Below, piece by piece: positions 1 through 11,231 of a stretch of 64,000 nucleotides of DNA. Under the pieces are notes generated by a model. That model was not told where the DNA came from. It was given only the letters and a program-made list of their open reading frames with translations, and did no database searches. The DNA comes from Ricordea florida (lineage: Eukaryota > Cnidaria > Anthozoa > Corallimorpharia > Ricordeidae), in assembly GCA_949710005.1 (NCBI GenBank), contig OX453274.1, positions 13,462,859 to 13,526,858 on the forward strand. The letters are read 5' to 3'. Positions within the stretch are counted from its first letter, which is position 1; each line of letters starts with the position of its first letter. Made by a program: the position numbers and the translations under genes.

Positions 1-1083
1 TATCGATAATCTTGTGTGTTCGTCTTCATCGTTTTCCTTTAATCGTATCGGGAGTAAAGAGGTTTAAAGACAATATCTCGTTCGCTGAATTTGTTCTCAC
101 AAACTCCCTCTACGCGGCTCAACAGGGACCAAATATTACTAAATTAACGACATCGTGGCCCCAGCCGCTACATTTAGAATTCACCGCGCCGATCCTCATA
201 ACTGCCAAGTCAGATAGGTCAAATTTCGTTTCACATATTGTCCAAAGTTTTGAACCAATATTTCGAAAGCTTAAAGATTGCTTTTTAATGTCAGATATCT
301 ATTTCTTCTTTAAACGATGTATCGGGTTGAATTTTAGGCCTTCGAAGTTCGACAAAATTTTGCTCGGGTGAAATCCTCAAAATTGTTCGAGAATCTTAAA
401 ATCTGTAAAATATTCTGGTTGCAGTCAATTGAATCATATTACCACTCAAAGTGTATGTTGAAATCCCTTTAATACGATGAGAAGCAATTTGAATTGAATG
501 ATTATTGAATTAGACTAAAATCGAGCTCTTTTCGTTACCCCGTCGCGCGTCCCGAAACGGGGGCCCGGTGGAGGCCGTGAAGCGGTCAATCTTGACACTC
601 GCTATATTGCAAAAATATTTAACCGATGAAAGAAAAATCCATATTTTCATAAATAAGGTACCTAGGGTAGTCCACAGAATTTTTTTTGATTTTTCGAAAT
701 TTTTATTTTTCTCACCCCTGGTCGATATTTACAGACATCCGCTCTTAAGTAGCTATTATAATGAAATTGCCTTCATTGAACAACCTCGAAAATTTAGCCT
801 CACACGTTGTATTTAAACCAAGATTAGTCTCTGATAATGATTATAATTTAATAAATCGAATGTACAATCCAGTTTTCCATAGAATTAATGAATACTCCTA
901 CCCAATTATAATCGCAATGCGTAATCTTATACGACGTTATGAGGGTCAGTGGTTGGAATCTGCTCTTTTCTATTATCAACATATGTTTGATGGTGATAGC
1001 TATTACGAATCAATATTCAATAATAGCTCTTCTATTATAAGCCCAATATACACTTAATCCATCATCCATGTCATTAAATAGCT
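1..1083. other. AT-rich flank of the virus-like cassette; one possible small plus-strand ORF
   Basis: The strongest open frame is 761-1057 on the plus strand (98 codons). It starts with MKLPSLNNLENLASH, has a composition typical of a real protein, and ends at a normal stop. I do not recognise a family. A second open stretch at 12-371 (plus) has no features that support coding. The region has the same AT-rich character as the cassette at 1084-5600 and may be its far end. The 761-1057 frame would be convergent with the minus-strand genes next to it. Confidence that it is a gene is low. Confidence 0.25.
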
Positions 1084-2220
1084 TAAATTTGGATCGATCT
1101 ACATTGACATATATGTAAAAACGTTTAGTTAATAAGTCATCTGCATTATTTAAAATATCCAATATTGATTCTCCCGTTATTAAACCTTAAAAGTATTTTA
1201 AGTTGTTTTAAATTATCACTTGAAACACTGCCCAAATTAATCAGAGGATTGCTTTTTGTTTTTCCATTGAAAATTGTTAACCAATTATGGAATCTTTTCC
1301 AATGTATAACTTCATTACAAGTATTAACTAAACTGCCGAGTTGAAAACGTGAGAAATCAGCTTTGGGGTACTGTCTATGAAATTCTTGACGTACTCATGA
1401 AGCACCTTCAGTTAATCCTAAATCAATATTCAACTGAGCTTTTTCATCTTCTGTAAAAGCTCTAGCATATGTATCGATTGGCGTGTCATCATCAATAATT
1501 CCATTTTATCCAATCTTTGTTTTGGAATGAGACATATTGGAATTTTGCTAAATTAGCTCCTGGATATTCTTTTAAATCTTCCCACAATCCCATTGTAATT
1601 GGTAATTTTTGATACTTTTAATAACCTAAATCTCGGTATAATTTTGCCCTCGTTTCAGGGTTTAAATCATCAGAAAACGATTTAATACTTAAGTCGTTGT
1701 TAGATAGGATTTCTCGTCTATTGTAAGTCTCATGCTTCACCGTTTTCTGGTTTCTTCATTAATTCTAAAATTCCTAAATCTATTTTAAGTAACTCTAAAT
1801 TCTCACCCGATACCCGGTTAAATTGAATTAGTGGTTTAGGTAATGCCATAATTGAACCAGCAAAAAGAATAAACCCCCGATCATCCTGATACATATAAAT
1901 CACTCCAATGTCTGTAGAACCAAATTCTCCAAACTGAAACTAGGATAAATCAGCATTTGGTTATTGTCTATTAAATTCATTACGTAGGTCTTCTTCAACG
2001 TTGATTATTCCTAAATCTATATTAAGTTGGAATGTTTCCTTATCTGTTAATCTAAGAATTAAATTAGATAGCCCTTCGAATTTAGTGCTAAATATTGGAT
2101 TTTTGAACAGCCTCAGATTTCCAAAAAAATAGTTTCTATATTATCACGGCTATTTAAAACAAATGTTGTTAAATTTGCTCTAGGGTATTTTTCTTGAAAT
2201 TCATACCATAAAGACGTCAT
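1084..2220 (-). pseudogene. Broken repeat protein with recurring YP-x-A-[ND] motif
   Basis: Reading the minus strand from an ATG at 2218-2220, a motif recurs four times: EFQEKYPRANLTTF (near 2175-2210), a version with stops at the Tyr and Arg positions (near 1925-1985), DLKEYPGANLAKF (near 1550-1595), and EFHRQYPKADFSRF (near 1340-1390). Two of the units are preceded by the same QLNIDLG stretch, so whole units of roughly 60-90 residues were duplicated. Between units there are several frameshifts and stops (for example after the first unit and in the second), so it is a pseudogene. I do not recognise the family. The motif spacing suggests a helical repeat or binding scaffold, but this is a guess. 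Confidence 0.45.
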
Positions 2221-2244
2221 AAACTAAATTAACAACCCAAAACT

Positions 2245-2616
2245 TTAAAAACAATAATACTCAAAACCGCATACATCACATCTTAATTTTCCATTACTCG
2301 ACTTCACTGTTTCTGGACTTTCGCATTTTATACACAATACATTATTTTTAATAAATTTTATAAGTACTTCTTGTATTCTATCCGTTGAGTGTTCGCCCGT
2401 CATGCATAACCTATACGGGCCACTTCAAATAATCCAACTTATGCAACCCAATCCTCGGGAAAAACATTTTGCTAAATCTTTAAGATTACGCTTTATAGCT
2501 TGTGAAATAGCTTCCGCATTTGTAATAATAGTATAAACTCTGGTATATCCCACCTGAATTTTTGGCATTGTATAACGATAATATGGATCTTTTGAACCAT
2601 TTAAATTGATCTTTAT
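2245..2616 (-). pseudogene. eIF5/eIF2-beta N-terminal domain-like small protein, one premature stop
   Basis: One minus-strand frame of 124 codons reads from an ATA codon (probably a decayed ATG) at 2614-2616 to TAA at 2245-2247, interrupted only by TGA at 2425-2427. Near its start is DPYYRYTMPKIQ, which lines up with the conserved YRYKMP entry motif of eIF5. After a helical stretch comes TDRIQEVLIKFIKNNVLC, matching the 'LxxFIKxxVLC' helix before the zinc ribbon of eIF5/eIF2-beta. Then follow a first CxxC (CIKC), the ESPET segment and a second CxxC (CDVC), giving the four zinc ligands about 20 residues apart. In cells these factors act on the initiation complex: eIF5 is the GTPase activator of eIF2. 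Here only the N-terminal domain plus zinc ribbon is present and the protein ends right after the ribbon, so it is a stand-alone minimal version. The neighbours are cassette genes, not a host initiation-factor gene. No introns are visible, so a processed copy of host eIF5 is possible, but the lack of the C-terminal W2 domain and of poly-A argues against it. Confidence 0.72.
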
Positions 2617-2635
2617 TACCTATGCAATGATCGAT

Positions 2636-3105
2636 TTATCTAAATAGAAACCAAGCCAAAGCACCGACTGCGATTATTACAACAGTTCGATTCATCTCAT
2701 GTTGAGTTGTAGTAGTACTGGGTTGACTAATTTTCGGTTTAATTGGTTCAGTTGTTTTTTCATCTTCGGTTTTATCTTTAACCGCGAGTGGTTTTGGGTC
2801 TTCCTTATCATCTATGGTATGTGGTAAACTGACTACCATCCAGATTATGTTTAATTCCAACATCTTTGGTTGTATTATTGACTGAATCATTTATTCCGAA
2901 TTTCATATCGCCATTGGCTTTCATGAGCTCAGTGTTATAACCAACCACACTCTGTGTTTTGATTATAAGATGACTTGGCATTAACCATACTCCTGGAGCA
3001 ACAGTCAAATCTAAACGTAATTTTGCTTCCTGGACCGCAATTTGGTTATTCTGAACTGATTTTGAAATGTCGTTTTCAATAACACTGGATTGAAAAAAAT
3101 GTAAA
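2636..3105 (-). pseudogene. Broken membrane-anchored protein
   Basis: The minus strand encodes an N-terminal part (from about 3105, with VQNNQIAVQEAKLRLDLTV and then a beta-rich stretch) and a C-terminal part that ends at 2636. The two lie in different frames and overlap near 2808-2890, so at least one frameshift separates them. The C-terminal part has an acidic/Lys/Thr/Pro-rich linker and then a hydrophobic tail, TVVIIAVGALAWFLFR, ending in a basic residue: a typical tail anchor. An ectodomain-linker-anchor layout fits an envelope, virion membrane or cell-surface protein. The family is not recognised. It is downstream of the 3108-3990 protein with almost no spacing. Confidence 0.45.
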
Positions 3106-3107
3106 AA

Positions 3108-3990
3108 TTATTGCTGAGTTTCCATGGCCCCACCACCATTTCCAATTATAGATGTTCTTGTATTAACTTGGGATCCCAATACACAATAGACGAATGCCTC
3201 TGCTGATCGATTTAATCGACCTAAACCAGCTTTAGTCAAACCTTTTTGACTGCTAAGTACAAACCAAGCATACTTAAATCCAGCAGAATTATCATTTCTT
3301 ATAAAAGTAATTAGATTGCCATCTCCCTCTTTTCCACCCTCATCGGAGAATTTGTTCATACCCGGCCATTTATTAGCCTCAGTGTCATAACCTCTAACAA
3401 CGTGGAGGCTTACCGGGTCATCACCTGGATAAGTAATAGATATATCTCCCAATCCGTGATATCTACCGCCTTTCCATCTAAAATCACCATTATCCGGTAA
3501 ACAAAATTCGCGGCATAGTCTGTGATAACTTACCTTATTATACGAGTTATTAGGTATACTAAATGACTCATCATCAGGTAATGGTAAACCTAATTCGTAT
3601 AATATTCTTCTTATGGTAAAACAAATGTGGAATTTGATAAAACTATGTATAGCTGGCGGGTAATTTTTGCTTTCAAATGGACTTATACCGCAACCTGAAG
3701 TAGAGCACCAAACTGCAAAATTCAGTTGTTGAGGCCAATGATTAAATCTGATTTTTTAAACCAATCGCTACATTCTTTAGAAGATCTAAAAGTTGCTGCC
3801 TGTGACTTAAATATATTCCTCATGTTAGCCGTAAATGTTTGATTTTCAGAAACATATATATCTAACGTGGTCAATAATTCTGTGATATCATCCGCTTTTT
3901 TATCGAAATTAACCGTTGGAATAGGATATGGTTGATTTGTTCATTCTAAAATATCAGGGAATTCTCCATTTGGTAAAAATAAGGTTTAAA
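3108..3990 (-). pseudogene. Conserved-looking globular protein of the cassette, broken by a frameshift and a stop
   Basis: From about 3735 to the stop at 3108 the minus strand has an uninterrupted frame of about 200 codons, longer than the annotatable ATG-started piece (3108-3452). Upstream, from about 3990, the same protein continues in another frame after a single frameshift near 3740-3750, with one in-frame stop near 3940. It is rich in Gly, Asn and aromatic residues, has several Cys/Trp positions (for example AVWCSTSGCGISPFES) and ends with a Gly-rich tail. The composition suggests a beta-rich structural protein, and a virion component is one possibility. I have the impression that relatives occur in cnidarian genomes as uncharacterised proteins, but I cannot verify this. 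No catalytic motif is visible. Confidence 0.45.
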
Positions 3991-4199
3991 AACTTCCGGT
4001 TTACTTTTTTCCTTTGGTTCACCCACATCTGGTTACACCAATCGAAACACCAACGGGGTTGATGTATTTTGATTTTGTTCTTCTCTATTTGGATTTCTTT
4101 CAAGTAGATCGATTATTTCCTGGAGTCTTTGTATTCCACCTTCATAGTTTTCTACTCGCCCTCGCAACCTCCTCAACTCTTTTTCTTAATCATTTTTTC

Positions 4200-5002
4200 T
4201 TTTCTTTCTCCAGCTAATAGGCTTTCTTGTCCATCCAATTTTTCCTGGTAACTCTTAATGCCCTTAAACCTTGTTTTATCGCGTTTTGTTGCCTGCTCCA
4301 CTTGCTGCTCCAATTGACGGATCCTATTCTGATCAACTTTGCTCTTCAGTTCTTCTATCCTCCCCTTATCCTCCTTCTGGTTGTTTTATCCTCCCCAGTT
4401 GATCTTGAATCAGTTGATCTTTTTTAATCACCTAATATCTTAAAATCGGCGACTCTTTGGTTATAGCGTCAAACGACGACTTTAATATATCCAATTTTTT
4501 TCCTAACAATTTCATTATGTTCAAGTACTTCTGACTTAGTTGGTCTTAAACTATCTCTTCCTGTAGCTGGCAAGTCATCATTAATTGAACCATCTTCATT
4601 GAACACTGGACGAAACTTACCTTGAGCAACTTTAGATTTTAATTCAACTCTATCTTCGACTAGTCGTGCAGTAAAGGCGGCATTATCACGATCATCTGAG
4701 TATGGAAATAAATCTTTAATTGTTTACCAAGGTCTCATCTGTTCTTCTTCTCTTAACCTAGATTGTTTCGATACATTATCTTCGTCGATAATAGGTACTG
4801 TTTGGTATTCTTTCATCCCGCGTAATTTCGGGCCTGCTCCCTGTTGTTCCCAATTAGTTGAAGTCTCTGTGGTATTATCGAAAAACGTTTCTTCGTCATC
4901 ATCATCATCATCATCATCATCATCCCCATTATCGTAATCGTCATCATAATTATCGTCGTCATCACCCATTGGAAGTAATGGTATGTCTTCCCAGTCCGCC
5001 AT
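4200..5002 (-). pseudogene. Asp-rich N-terminus plus coiled-coil protein, broken
   Basis: The ATG at 5000-5002 begins MADWEDIPLLPMGDDDD. Residues about 14-37 are almost all Asp with some Asn and Tyr, encoded by a run of ATC/ATT trinucleotides on the plus strand (4895-4970). The first frame stops at 4724 after 92 codons. The next codons continue sensibly (DLFPYSDDRDNAAF and a Lys/Arg/Glu-rich region), so this stop is probably a point mutation. Further down (about 4200-4420) is a Lys/Glu/Gln-rich stretch with heptad-like spacing, which suggests a coiled coil, again after stops or shifts. An acidic start and coiled coil suggest a structural or scaffold role. No family is recognised. Confidence 0.42.
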
Positions 5003-5083
5003 TTTAATAATTCTATTTCGGAATCTTTAAATTATAGGAATCGACTAGCTAGATAACCTAATGCTAACATCCCTTGCCAACGT

Positions 5084-5420
5084 AAATCAATCATCCAGTT
5101 TTCGGGCGTGGTCTATAATAATCCGAAAATTGTCTGCTTTAGGTTCTTTGGTAATTTGCTTAGTTGTTTCAGTTTCTTCTGACATTGATAACTTAAGTTT
5201 CTAAGCACAACTTGATAACAGTGATAATATTTTTCGACTTGTTTACTGGGTAATTTCTTAATATCTCCTAAAGTTAATTCCTGACCTAGATAATCTTTGG
5301 TAGCAACTAAACTAGCAAGAATAGCCAGACTTTCTCGTTGGTTTTCTAAAACGTCTCCGACTTTATCTTTCTTTTCTTCGGGTTCTAAATATTTTTTTAA
5401 CTGCTATTATGAATCTATAA
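5084..5420 (-). pseudogene. Helical protein fragment upstream of the Asp-rich protein
   Basis: The minus strand reads an open stretch starting near 5420 with Lys/Glu-rich helix (KKYLEPEEKKDKVGD), then ESLAILASLVATKDYLG and LTLGDIKKLPSKQVEKYY, then a Lys/Leu-rich end. There is one stop near 5118, after which the frame continues. The mix of amphipathic helices and the position as first gene of the cassette are the only clues. The family is not recognised. Confidence 0.35.
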
Positions 5421-5600
5421 CTGACGGTGTTTCTAGATAGCAATTGAATGGATATCTTAAACATAAAAGCCTAACAAATTTTTCAAAATATTTTATTACC
5501 GTCTCATTTACAAATACCGTCGCACCGGCGTCCTTTTTCGCGTGGATTACAGTGAAAATTTGTAAATCTGGACAATTAATTGTGACATCTTAATTTAAAA

Positions 5601-8038
5601 CTTAGTGTGTCATTTCGTAGCAGTCTAGCTCGCCTCCTTGGTCGAACTCTTAAATGAAGAGAAATTGTCGGTACTAAAGCTTGTAGAATAATTAAAACAA
5701 ACGAGAACCGTACAACACGCTAATTTCTTATCTGCTGCGATCATTCATCCAAACATGAATTTAAGCTAAAGCTTCAACATTTTCACACATCGCGATGGAC
5801 GGACGTGGTAAAGAGGAGGTCTATGTGTATCATTTTATGTCCAAACATAAGTCAACTTTTTGCTCCTACAATTTCCACAGATTTCGATTGTCCCAATGTC
5901 ATAAAGGGGAGGTTGATATGTATCGTTTCATATCCAAACATAGTCACACCTCGCTATCGATGCGTCACCATGCATGAAGTTGATACACACCAGATTTTAA
6001 GTTACATAATCGTTGTTGTTTTTCGTGCAGACAATGATGTAACCCTTAATGACTTCACTACACCATAATAGTTAGCGGTAATAATGAACAGAAAGGAATT
6101 TTGTGTGTTCTAGAGGAAGCATTCTGTCAATCATTTGGGAAATTAAGAAAATTTAGACCCTCGTTGACCAGAGTCTTAGTATAAAGTCAATGACTGAAAA
6201 TAAAACTAGATAAACCTAGATGTGATTTTAATTTTCATTCGTAGTTGTCGAATTCTAATTATTTTTGGTGGGGAGTGTAGGGGGATTTTAAACCACTTTT
6301 CGTAACGCCAAAATTTGTTACGATTTTGAGAATTATGGTAAAGGTGTTTTAGCAAGTCCTGGGACGCGCACGTAGATAAAACTTCCTAAATTATGTCAGT
6401 ATCAACAGAATGTGCCGCAGCATCACTATCTTTTTGATATCCTAGTAAATAAATAAATAAATAAGTTATTTACCTGGCAAGGTCGGTCCGTATAGGAAAT
6501 CAAAGTGCTACTGTCTTTGACTCGTGGATATGGAAGTAACCGCTGATAATTGGCATGTTGAAGGTGGCTATACATAATGGTTTCAAATACTCGTCATATA
6601 GCAGTTGGATGGTCGGGTGTGATTGCCACAGACAGCTCCAGTGACAAAAGTGTCTATTTTCACAACAAGGAATCTGAATTCAGTAGCTTTTGGGGGATCG
6701 CCAGAGACTTCTGTCTTTTCACTGAGCGTCGATTTAATTTCGACATGAAGATTTACGCCTTACATATTGGTGAGTGAAAGACGGGTAACAATCGGTCTGA
6801 ATTACTCAGGCTGGCCCTAAGAGGTATTAAAATTCGGGGTATTAAATTGCCTAGAATTTTATCGTTTTCATTTTTCATGTGTCAGAAATTGGAAAAATCA
6901 CTCAATGGGATATAACCAGTACACTGATTTAGAATATTTCATTGATTTTAAAATGGAAATGGATTTAACACGAATGGTGTTTTATTCGATCTGTAAACAA
7001 ATATGGAGCATTATGGAGCCGAAGAATCAAGCTTACAAAATCATGGCTTTAAGCCGTCGTCCTGACTGTGCGTTTCCTGTCCGCCACTTTTTGGGGCAAA
7101 TTTAACTATCTAGATCCAACTTGTCGCACAGCAACTGCAATCTCAGCTTGTGTTAGTGTTGTGAAGTCATGCGTTAAAATCACGTCACACATCATAAAGT
7201 CTTTGGTTTAAGTTAACAATCGTCACAGAGGCACAGGCAGTCGAAAAAAATTAGGAAATTGCCAGTCAATACAGCTTAGGCAAATCCAGGGAAGAATGAA
7301 AATAAAAAAAAAAAATAAATAAAACGGTGGGCTTTTATACTCCCCAGACCTCGGGCACATTTTTTCCCAAATGGACCTCACACCCGGTAAATAACGTATA
7401 TCTATTCTCTTATATTTCCTTATAAGGGTAGCAATTCCGTTTTGCTATTCTATCCTTTGGGTTAATTTTGTCAAGAATCACATTTTCGTGTCCTTTAAGC
7501 GCTCTAGAGTAGACTGTAGTTGTAATACGGTCATCGTTTCTGTTTCATGCCCAATTGTGCCTTAATAAACTGCTAATAGTCATAGTTTTGAAATCTAATA
7601 GGCGCAATTACTTAAATACTGAGTACATTCGAGTTATGCAGTATCCAAGTAGGGTTTGGTGGGGTGGGTTGTTCTTACAGGGAGGGCCCGGCACCTTTGT
7701 GCAGTCCATTAGTAATAAATGGCTGCAAAAATTATTCAATAACTATTTATACATTTATAAAACCCTACCGCGCGTATCCTTTCAATATGTTAGACCAAAA
7801 CAGCTCAATTGACTCAATCTCCACCAAGCTCCTTGGCCTGCCTTATTTATTTTTTGTGGCAACAATATATATCTTTATGGTCCCATGACCACTGAGGAAG
7901 GTTCGCTTCTTGTGAATTTTACATAGCACGAAAAATTGCCATTACAGATTCTAAAAAATACACCGTACAGGCTTTGGTAAATCATCGCACAAAGAAATCT
8001 GTCTTACATGCTTTGCCACAAATATTATTACTTACATA
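5601..8038. other. Non-coding or unrecognised DNA between cassette and repeats
   Basis: No gene supported. Short open frames here (for example 5795-6068, 6577-6777, 6905-7105 and 7555-7888) have no recognisable domain and no bounding splice or codon signal. The stretch holds short A-rich runs (7290-7320) and an AAAT microsatellite near 6448-6465. Confidence 0.5.
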
Positions 8039-9893
8039 CTAGAAATACGACTCCCGCAAAACCTCGCGAAGCTAGTTCTTAAAGAACTCATAATGGTTTT
8101 TCCCATGAGGAATAATACCCCAATTTATGTATTTACTTACTGTTATATCATTATCACTTTTTTTACTTTCTCATTTCTTGTAATTATTATCATGATTATT
8201 ATTGTGTTATTACCATTATTATTAATATTATTCCTGGTATTGATATTATTATTATTGCTAATCTAAGAAAAAATATTGTTCCTCTACTACTACAAGCAAT
8301 ACAGTTTTCTTCTGAATAGGGTTTGTATCAGTTGTGGTAAAAATTACTCGTCTCTGAACAATACCATTTCTTCTTTTCGGCTTAGAATCTAGTCATGGTA
8401 GCCACAGCCTCAGGATCTTGAAATTCCCTTACTTTTTCCTGAAAAATATAAAATTTCCCTTACCAACTAAATAAGAAAACTCACAAATTAGTCCTGGTAA
8501 TGGCCTCCAACCTCACCCCACAGCCAACCTCTCCACCCATTCATTTAATATGCTTTCAGAAAGTCACATACAGTGCATATGGATTGCAAGTTTCTTAAGG
8601 TAACGAAGTCATGGAAAAAGAATTGGTTTTCTTGGAAGCCCAAAATCAGCTTGTCATTTAATTCTACCAATCCAACACATTTTATGTCACATTCTTGATT
8701 ACACCAAATCATTGCTGAATTGGCAAGAGATAAATTAGAACTCTTAAATTTCACTTTTCCCTTACTTCTTCTCAAGGACTTAAACTTTTCCTTACTCGAA
8801 ATGAAATTCCCCGACTTTTCCCTGACCTTGAAGATTTTTTTCCCTGAACATTTCATGACCTGTGGCAATCACACTAGTGCAGTCATTTGACCATACAGTT
8901 AGTGTAGAAAATCATGATTGAAAGCACAGGGCTTTTAGAAAACCTTAAAGACTTGTTATTACATACAGCAGCCTTGCAATGAATATATAAGAAATATCGC
9001 GAAAATTTTGGCATTACAAACTTTAGTCTTCCCAAAGTAAAAGGTCAACTGTATATTGCAGTTGTTGTTAAATATTTGTATTTGACATCATAAAAATGAA
9101 TTAAACAGCATTAAGGAAAAAGGTTAAGATGTTATGCCTAATTTTGCAAAGTAGGGCTTAACGGAATTTTTCATTTGTGGGAAAAGTGTGGTGGCTAAGA
9201 GAGTAATTCCCAGGGATACCTGAAACTCAAATGTAAAATCCATTTACAAAAGGCTATGGAACTTGTCAGTACCACCAAAACCTTTTAATTACTTAATACA
9301 TACGGTATATGTAGCAAAGATATATAGCAAAGAGAAATACTATTCAGAAGTCAGTAATAAATACCATCTGCTTTATTTTCAAAAAACTGCATTGATCACT
9401 GATAATATTGCAGAACCAGTCACTAATTGTTAAGTATCTTTTCTGTTTAAGATGCTGAACATAACTGCTACAACAGACAAATATACAATATATTTTCACT
9501 GTTGCAATGATATCAGATCACATAATTATAAATAATCGCTATCACAACTACAGTCTCTGTATTGGGAATTTCTTCAAAATTGATAGCTATCGTTTCAGTA
9601 CGAAAAATACCTACTTGCATTCTCATTGCTGTATTAAGACTACGTGACTGTAATCTTTCATTTCTTTGCGGTTGGTTTCTGTTTCCCCTTTCGTGGCACT
9701 TTTTACACGACGATATGGCAATCTGTTTTGTCGTTCCTCTTCTGATTCTCTCTGTATGCTGTTGCCATAATAACGAGTCATTGTTTCTATCGATAACAAA
9801 TTCAATTTCGAATCTAACTTGATTGTATTCCTGGTCGTTTTCCTTGCTGTTTCCTTTGCCTTTTTTGAGCGAGCAGTTGTTGTCTTTGCTGCG
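8039..9893 (-). repeat. Copy 1 of a CTAG-ending repeat family (truncated)
   Basis: In reverse orientation this matches the copy at 21756-25786 block by block: the terminal stretch (TGCGGGAGTCGTATTTCTAG on the minus strand, ending at 8039), an ATT/AAT microsatellite, the segment around 8545-8868, and the segment around 9540-9890 that in the other copies encodes an Arg/Glu-rich peptide. It is cut off at 9893 and joined to copy 2. The end in CTAG followed by T resembles the 3' end of Helitrons, and the Arg/Glu-rich peptide resembles Helitron-associated N-terminal repeats, but no Rep/helicase is present here. Probably non-autonomous. Confidence 0.65.
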
Positions 9894-10879
9894 ATGCCTC
9901 TTATTCCTCGCGAAGCGAGGTTACTAATCGTGTCGGTTCCGGTCAGACCACGTGGCTCGCAAGCCCGAGTAAATCGAGCCGAGAGTTTTTATATATATAT
10001 CTATGTTTTAAAGGTGTCCGTTCGCAGGCCAGGTTACCTGGCAAGGGTAGCGCACTTGAGAACTACTGAATTTCCGCCATTGGGAATTCGGTGATGCCTT
10101 TTTGAAAGTAATGTAAATTTTGTGAAAACCGATTTCACTCGTCCTGGAGGTACATCCCAGCTAAGTGATCTCCGAGATATTCAAGAAGTATCAGGACGAG
10201 ATCGTCGCCGAGTAAGTTCGAATACCGTGAAAATCAACACGAGGAATGCACGACTCAAAGCAGGGATAGAGAAAGGAAAAACAACAGACATCGCAGCCAA
10301 GACAACAACTACTCGCTCCAGAAAAAGGCAAACGAAACAGCAGGGAAAAGGACCAGGAATTCAATCAAGTTAGTTTTGAATTTGAATGTGTTATTGATAG
10401 AAATACAGGACATGAGTGAACGATTACATAACGAAATATATTGGCGTACTACATTTAGCAAAACGACTTAGAAGGGACACCGAGTAAGAACGACTTCAAC
10501 GATTGGAGATGTCTTTGGAAAATAATCCTATTAGTCTAAAAACGGAATCGGAGGACGACCAACAGATTACAAGAGAATGTAAATAGGTATTTTTCATAAT
10601 AAAACGATAGCGTTTCCATTTTGAAGTAATTCCCAACACAGAGAGTTGCAGTTGTTATAGCAATCATTTATAACGATGTGATGTGATCTGATATCATTGC
10701 AAGAGTGAAAATATTGTAAATTTTCTTGATCTAGCAGTTATGTTTTAAAAACACTTTCAACAGAATATATACCCTGTGTCACTATAAAGTACTGGTTCTG
10801 CAATATTATCAGTGATCAATGCGATCATTTCAAAATAAAGCAAATGTGATTACTGAATTCTGAGTAGTATTTCTCTTTG

Positions 10880-10926
<47 letters not shown>

Positions 10927-11000
10927 GTAAAAGTTGATTAATCGTAAAACAGTGCTCAATACGTGAACGTAGAGCGAAGTAGTTGTTGCGGGAGAAAAAA

Positions 11001-11075
11001 CACAAACAAACTACAGGTTTATCCCTACAAGCCTGTTTCGTGGTTGCCCACTCATCAGGGGATATGGTGAGAATG
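11001..11075 (-). ncRNA. Hammerhead ribozyme of a Penelope-like element terminal repeat
   Basis: On the minus strand the conserved core is complete: CTGATGAG, stem II GTGG-GCAA-CCAC, GAAA, a five-pair stem III (ACAGG with CCTGT) with a loop, and the cleavage triplet GTA. This is the type I hammerhead layout known from Penelope-like retroelements. Stem I pairing is weak or not evident. It lies in a small PLE terminal-repeat fragment inserted into repeat copy 2, in inverted orientation to the copy at 11148-11220. Confidence 0.8.
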
Positions 11076-11147
11076 TCCTTTACCATCGCTTATATTGTAT
11101 ATGTATATTGTATATATATATTGTATATAAGCGATGGTAAAGGACAT

Positions 11148-11220
11148 TCCCACCATATCCCCTGATGAGTGGGCAACCACGAAACAGGCTTGTAGGGATA
11201 AACCTGTAGTTTGTTTGTGT
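11148..11220 (+). ncRNA. Hammerhead ribozyme, inverted partner copy
   Basis: Plus-strand copy of the same core: CTGATGAG at 11162-11169, the GTGG/CCAC stem II, GAAA, five-pair stem III and triplet GTA, with predicted cleavage after 11208. Only about 70 bases of TA-rich spacer separate it from the opposite-strand copy, so a transcript through both would fold into a long hairpin that could compete with the ribozyme folds. Confidence 0.8.
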
Positions 11221-11231
11221 TTTTTCTCCCG

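Larger units (their letters stand above)
1084..5600 (-). mobile_element. Decayed compact gene cassette, virus-like or large mobile element, family not recognised
   Basis: At least six protein remnants lie end to end on the minus strand with little space between them, no introns visible and AT-rich composition. That is unlike the intron-rich host gene downstream. Order in the minus-strand direction: helical protein (5084-5420), Asp-rich plus coiled-coil protein (4200-5002), globular protein (3108-3990), membrane-anchored protein (2636-3105), eIF5/eIF2-beta-like domain (2245-2616), repeat protein (1084-2220). All have one or more frameshifts or in-frame stops, so the copy is old. The compact one-strand layout plus a translation-factor-like gene suggests an endogenised DNA virus or a large self-synthesising element. 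No polymerase, integrase, capsid fold or terminal repeats were recognised, so the class is unknown. Boundaries are approximate. Confidence 0.5.

Noticed and set aside
12..371. Open plus-strand frame of 119 codons
   Set aside because: No recognised domain, non-ATG start, and no gene context; kept only as part of the 1-1083 note.
4901..4925. Possible CRISPR-like or satellite array at the ATC repeats
   Set aside because: Simple trinucleotide microsatellite that encodes the poly-Asp tract.
9562..10094. Hydrophobic plus-strand ORFs resembling membrane proteins
   Set aside because: They are antisense or out-of-frame readings of the Arg/Glu-rich region of the CTAG repeat family, repeated at 21886-22317.
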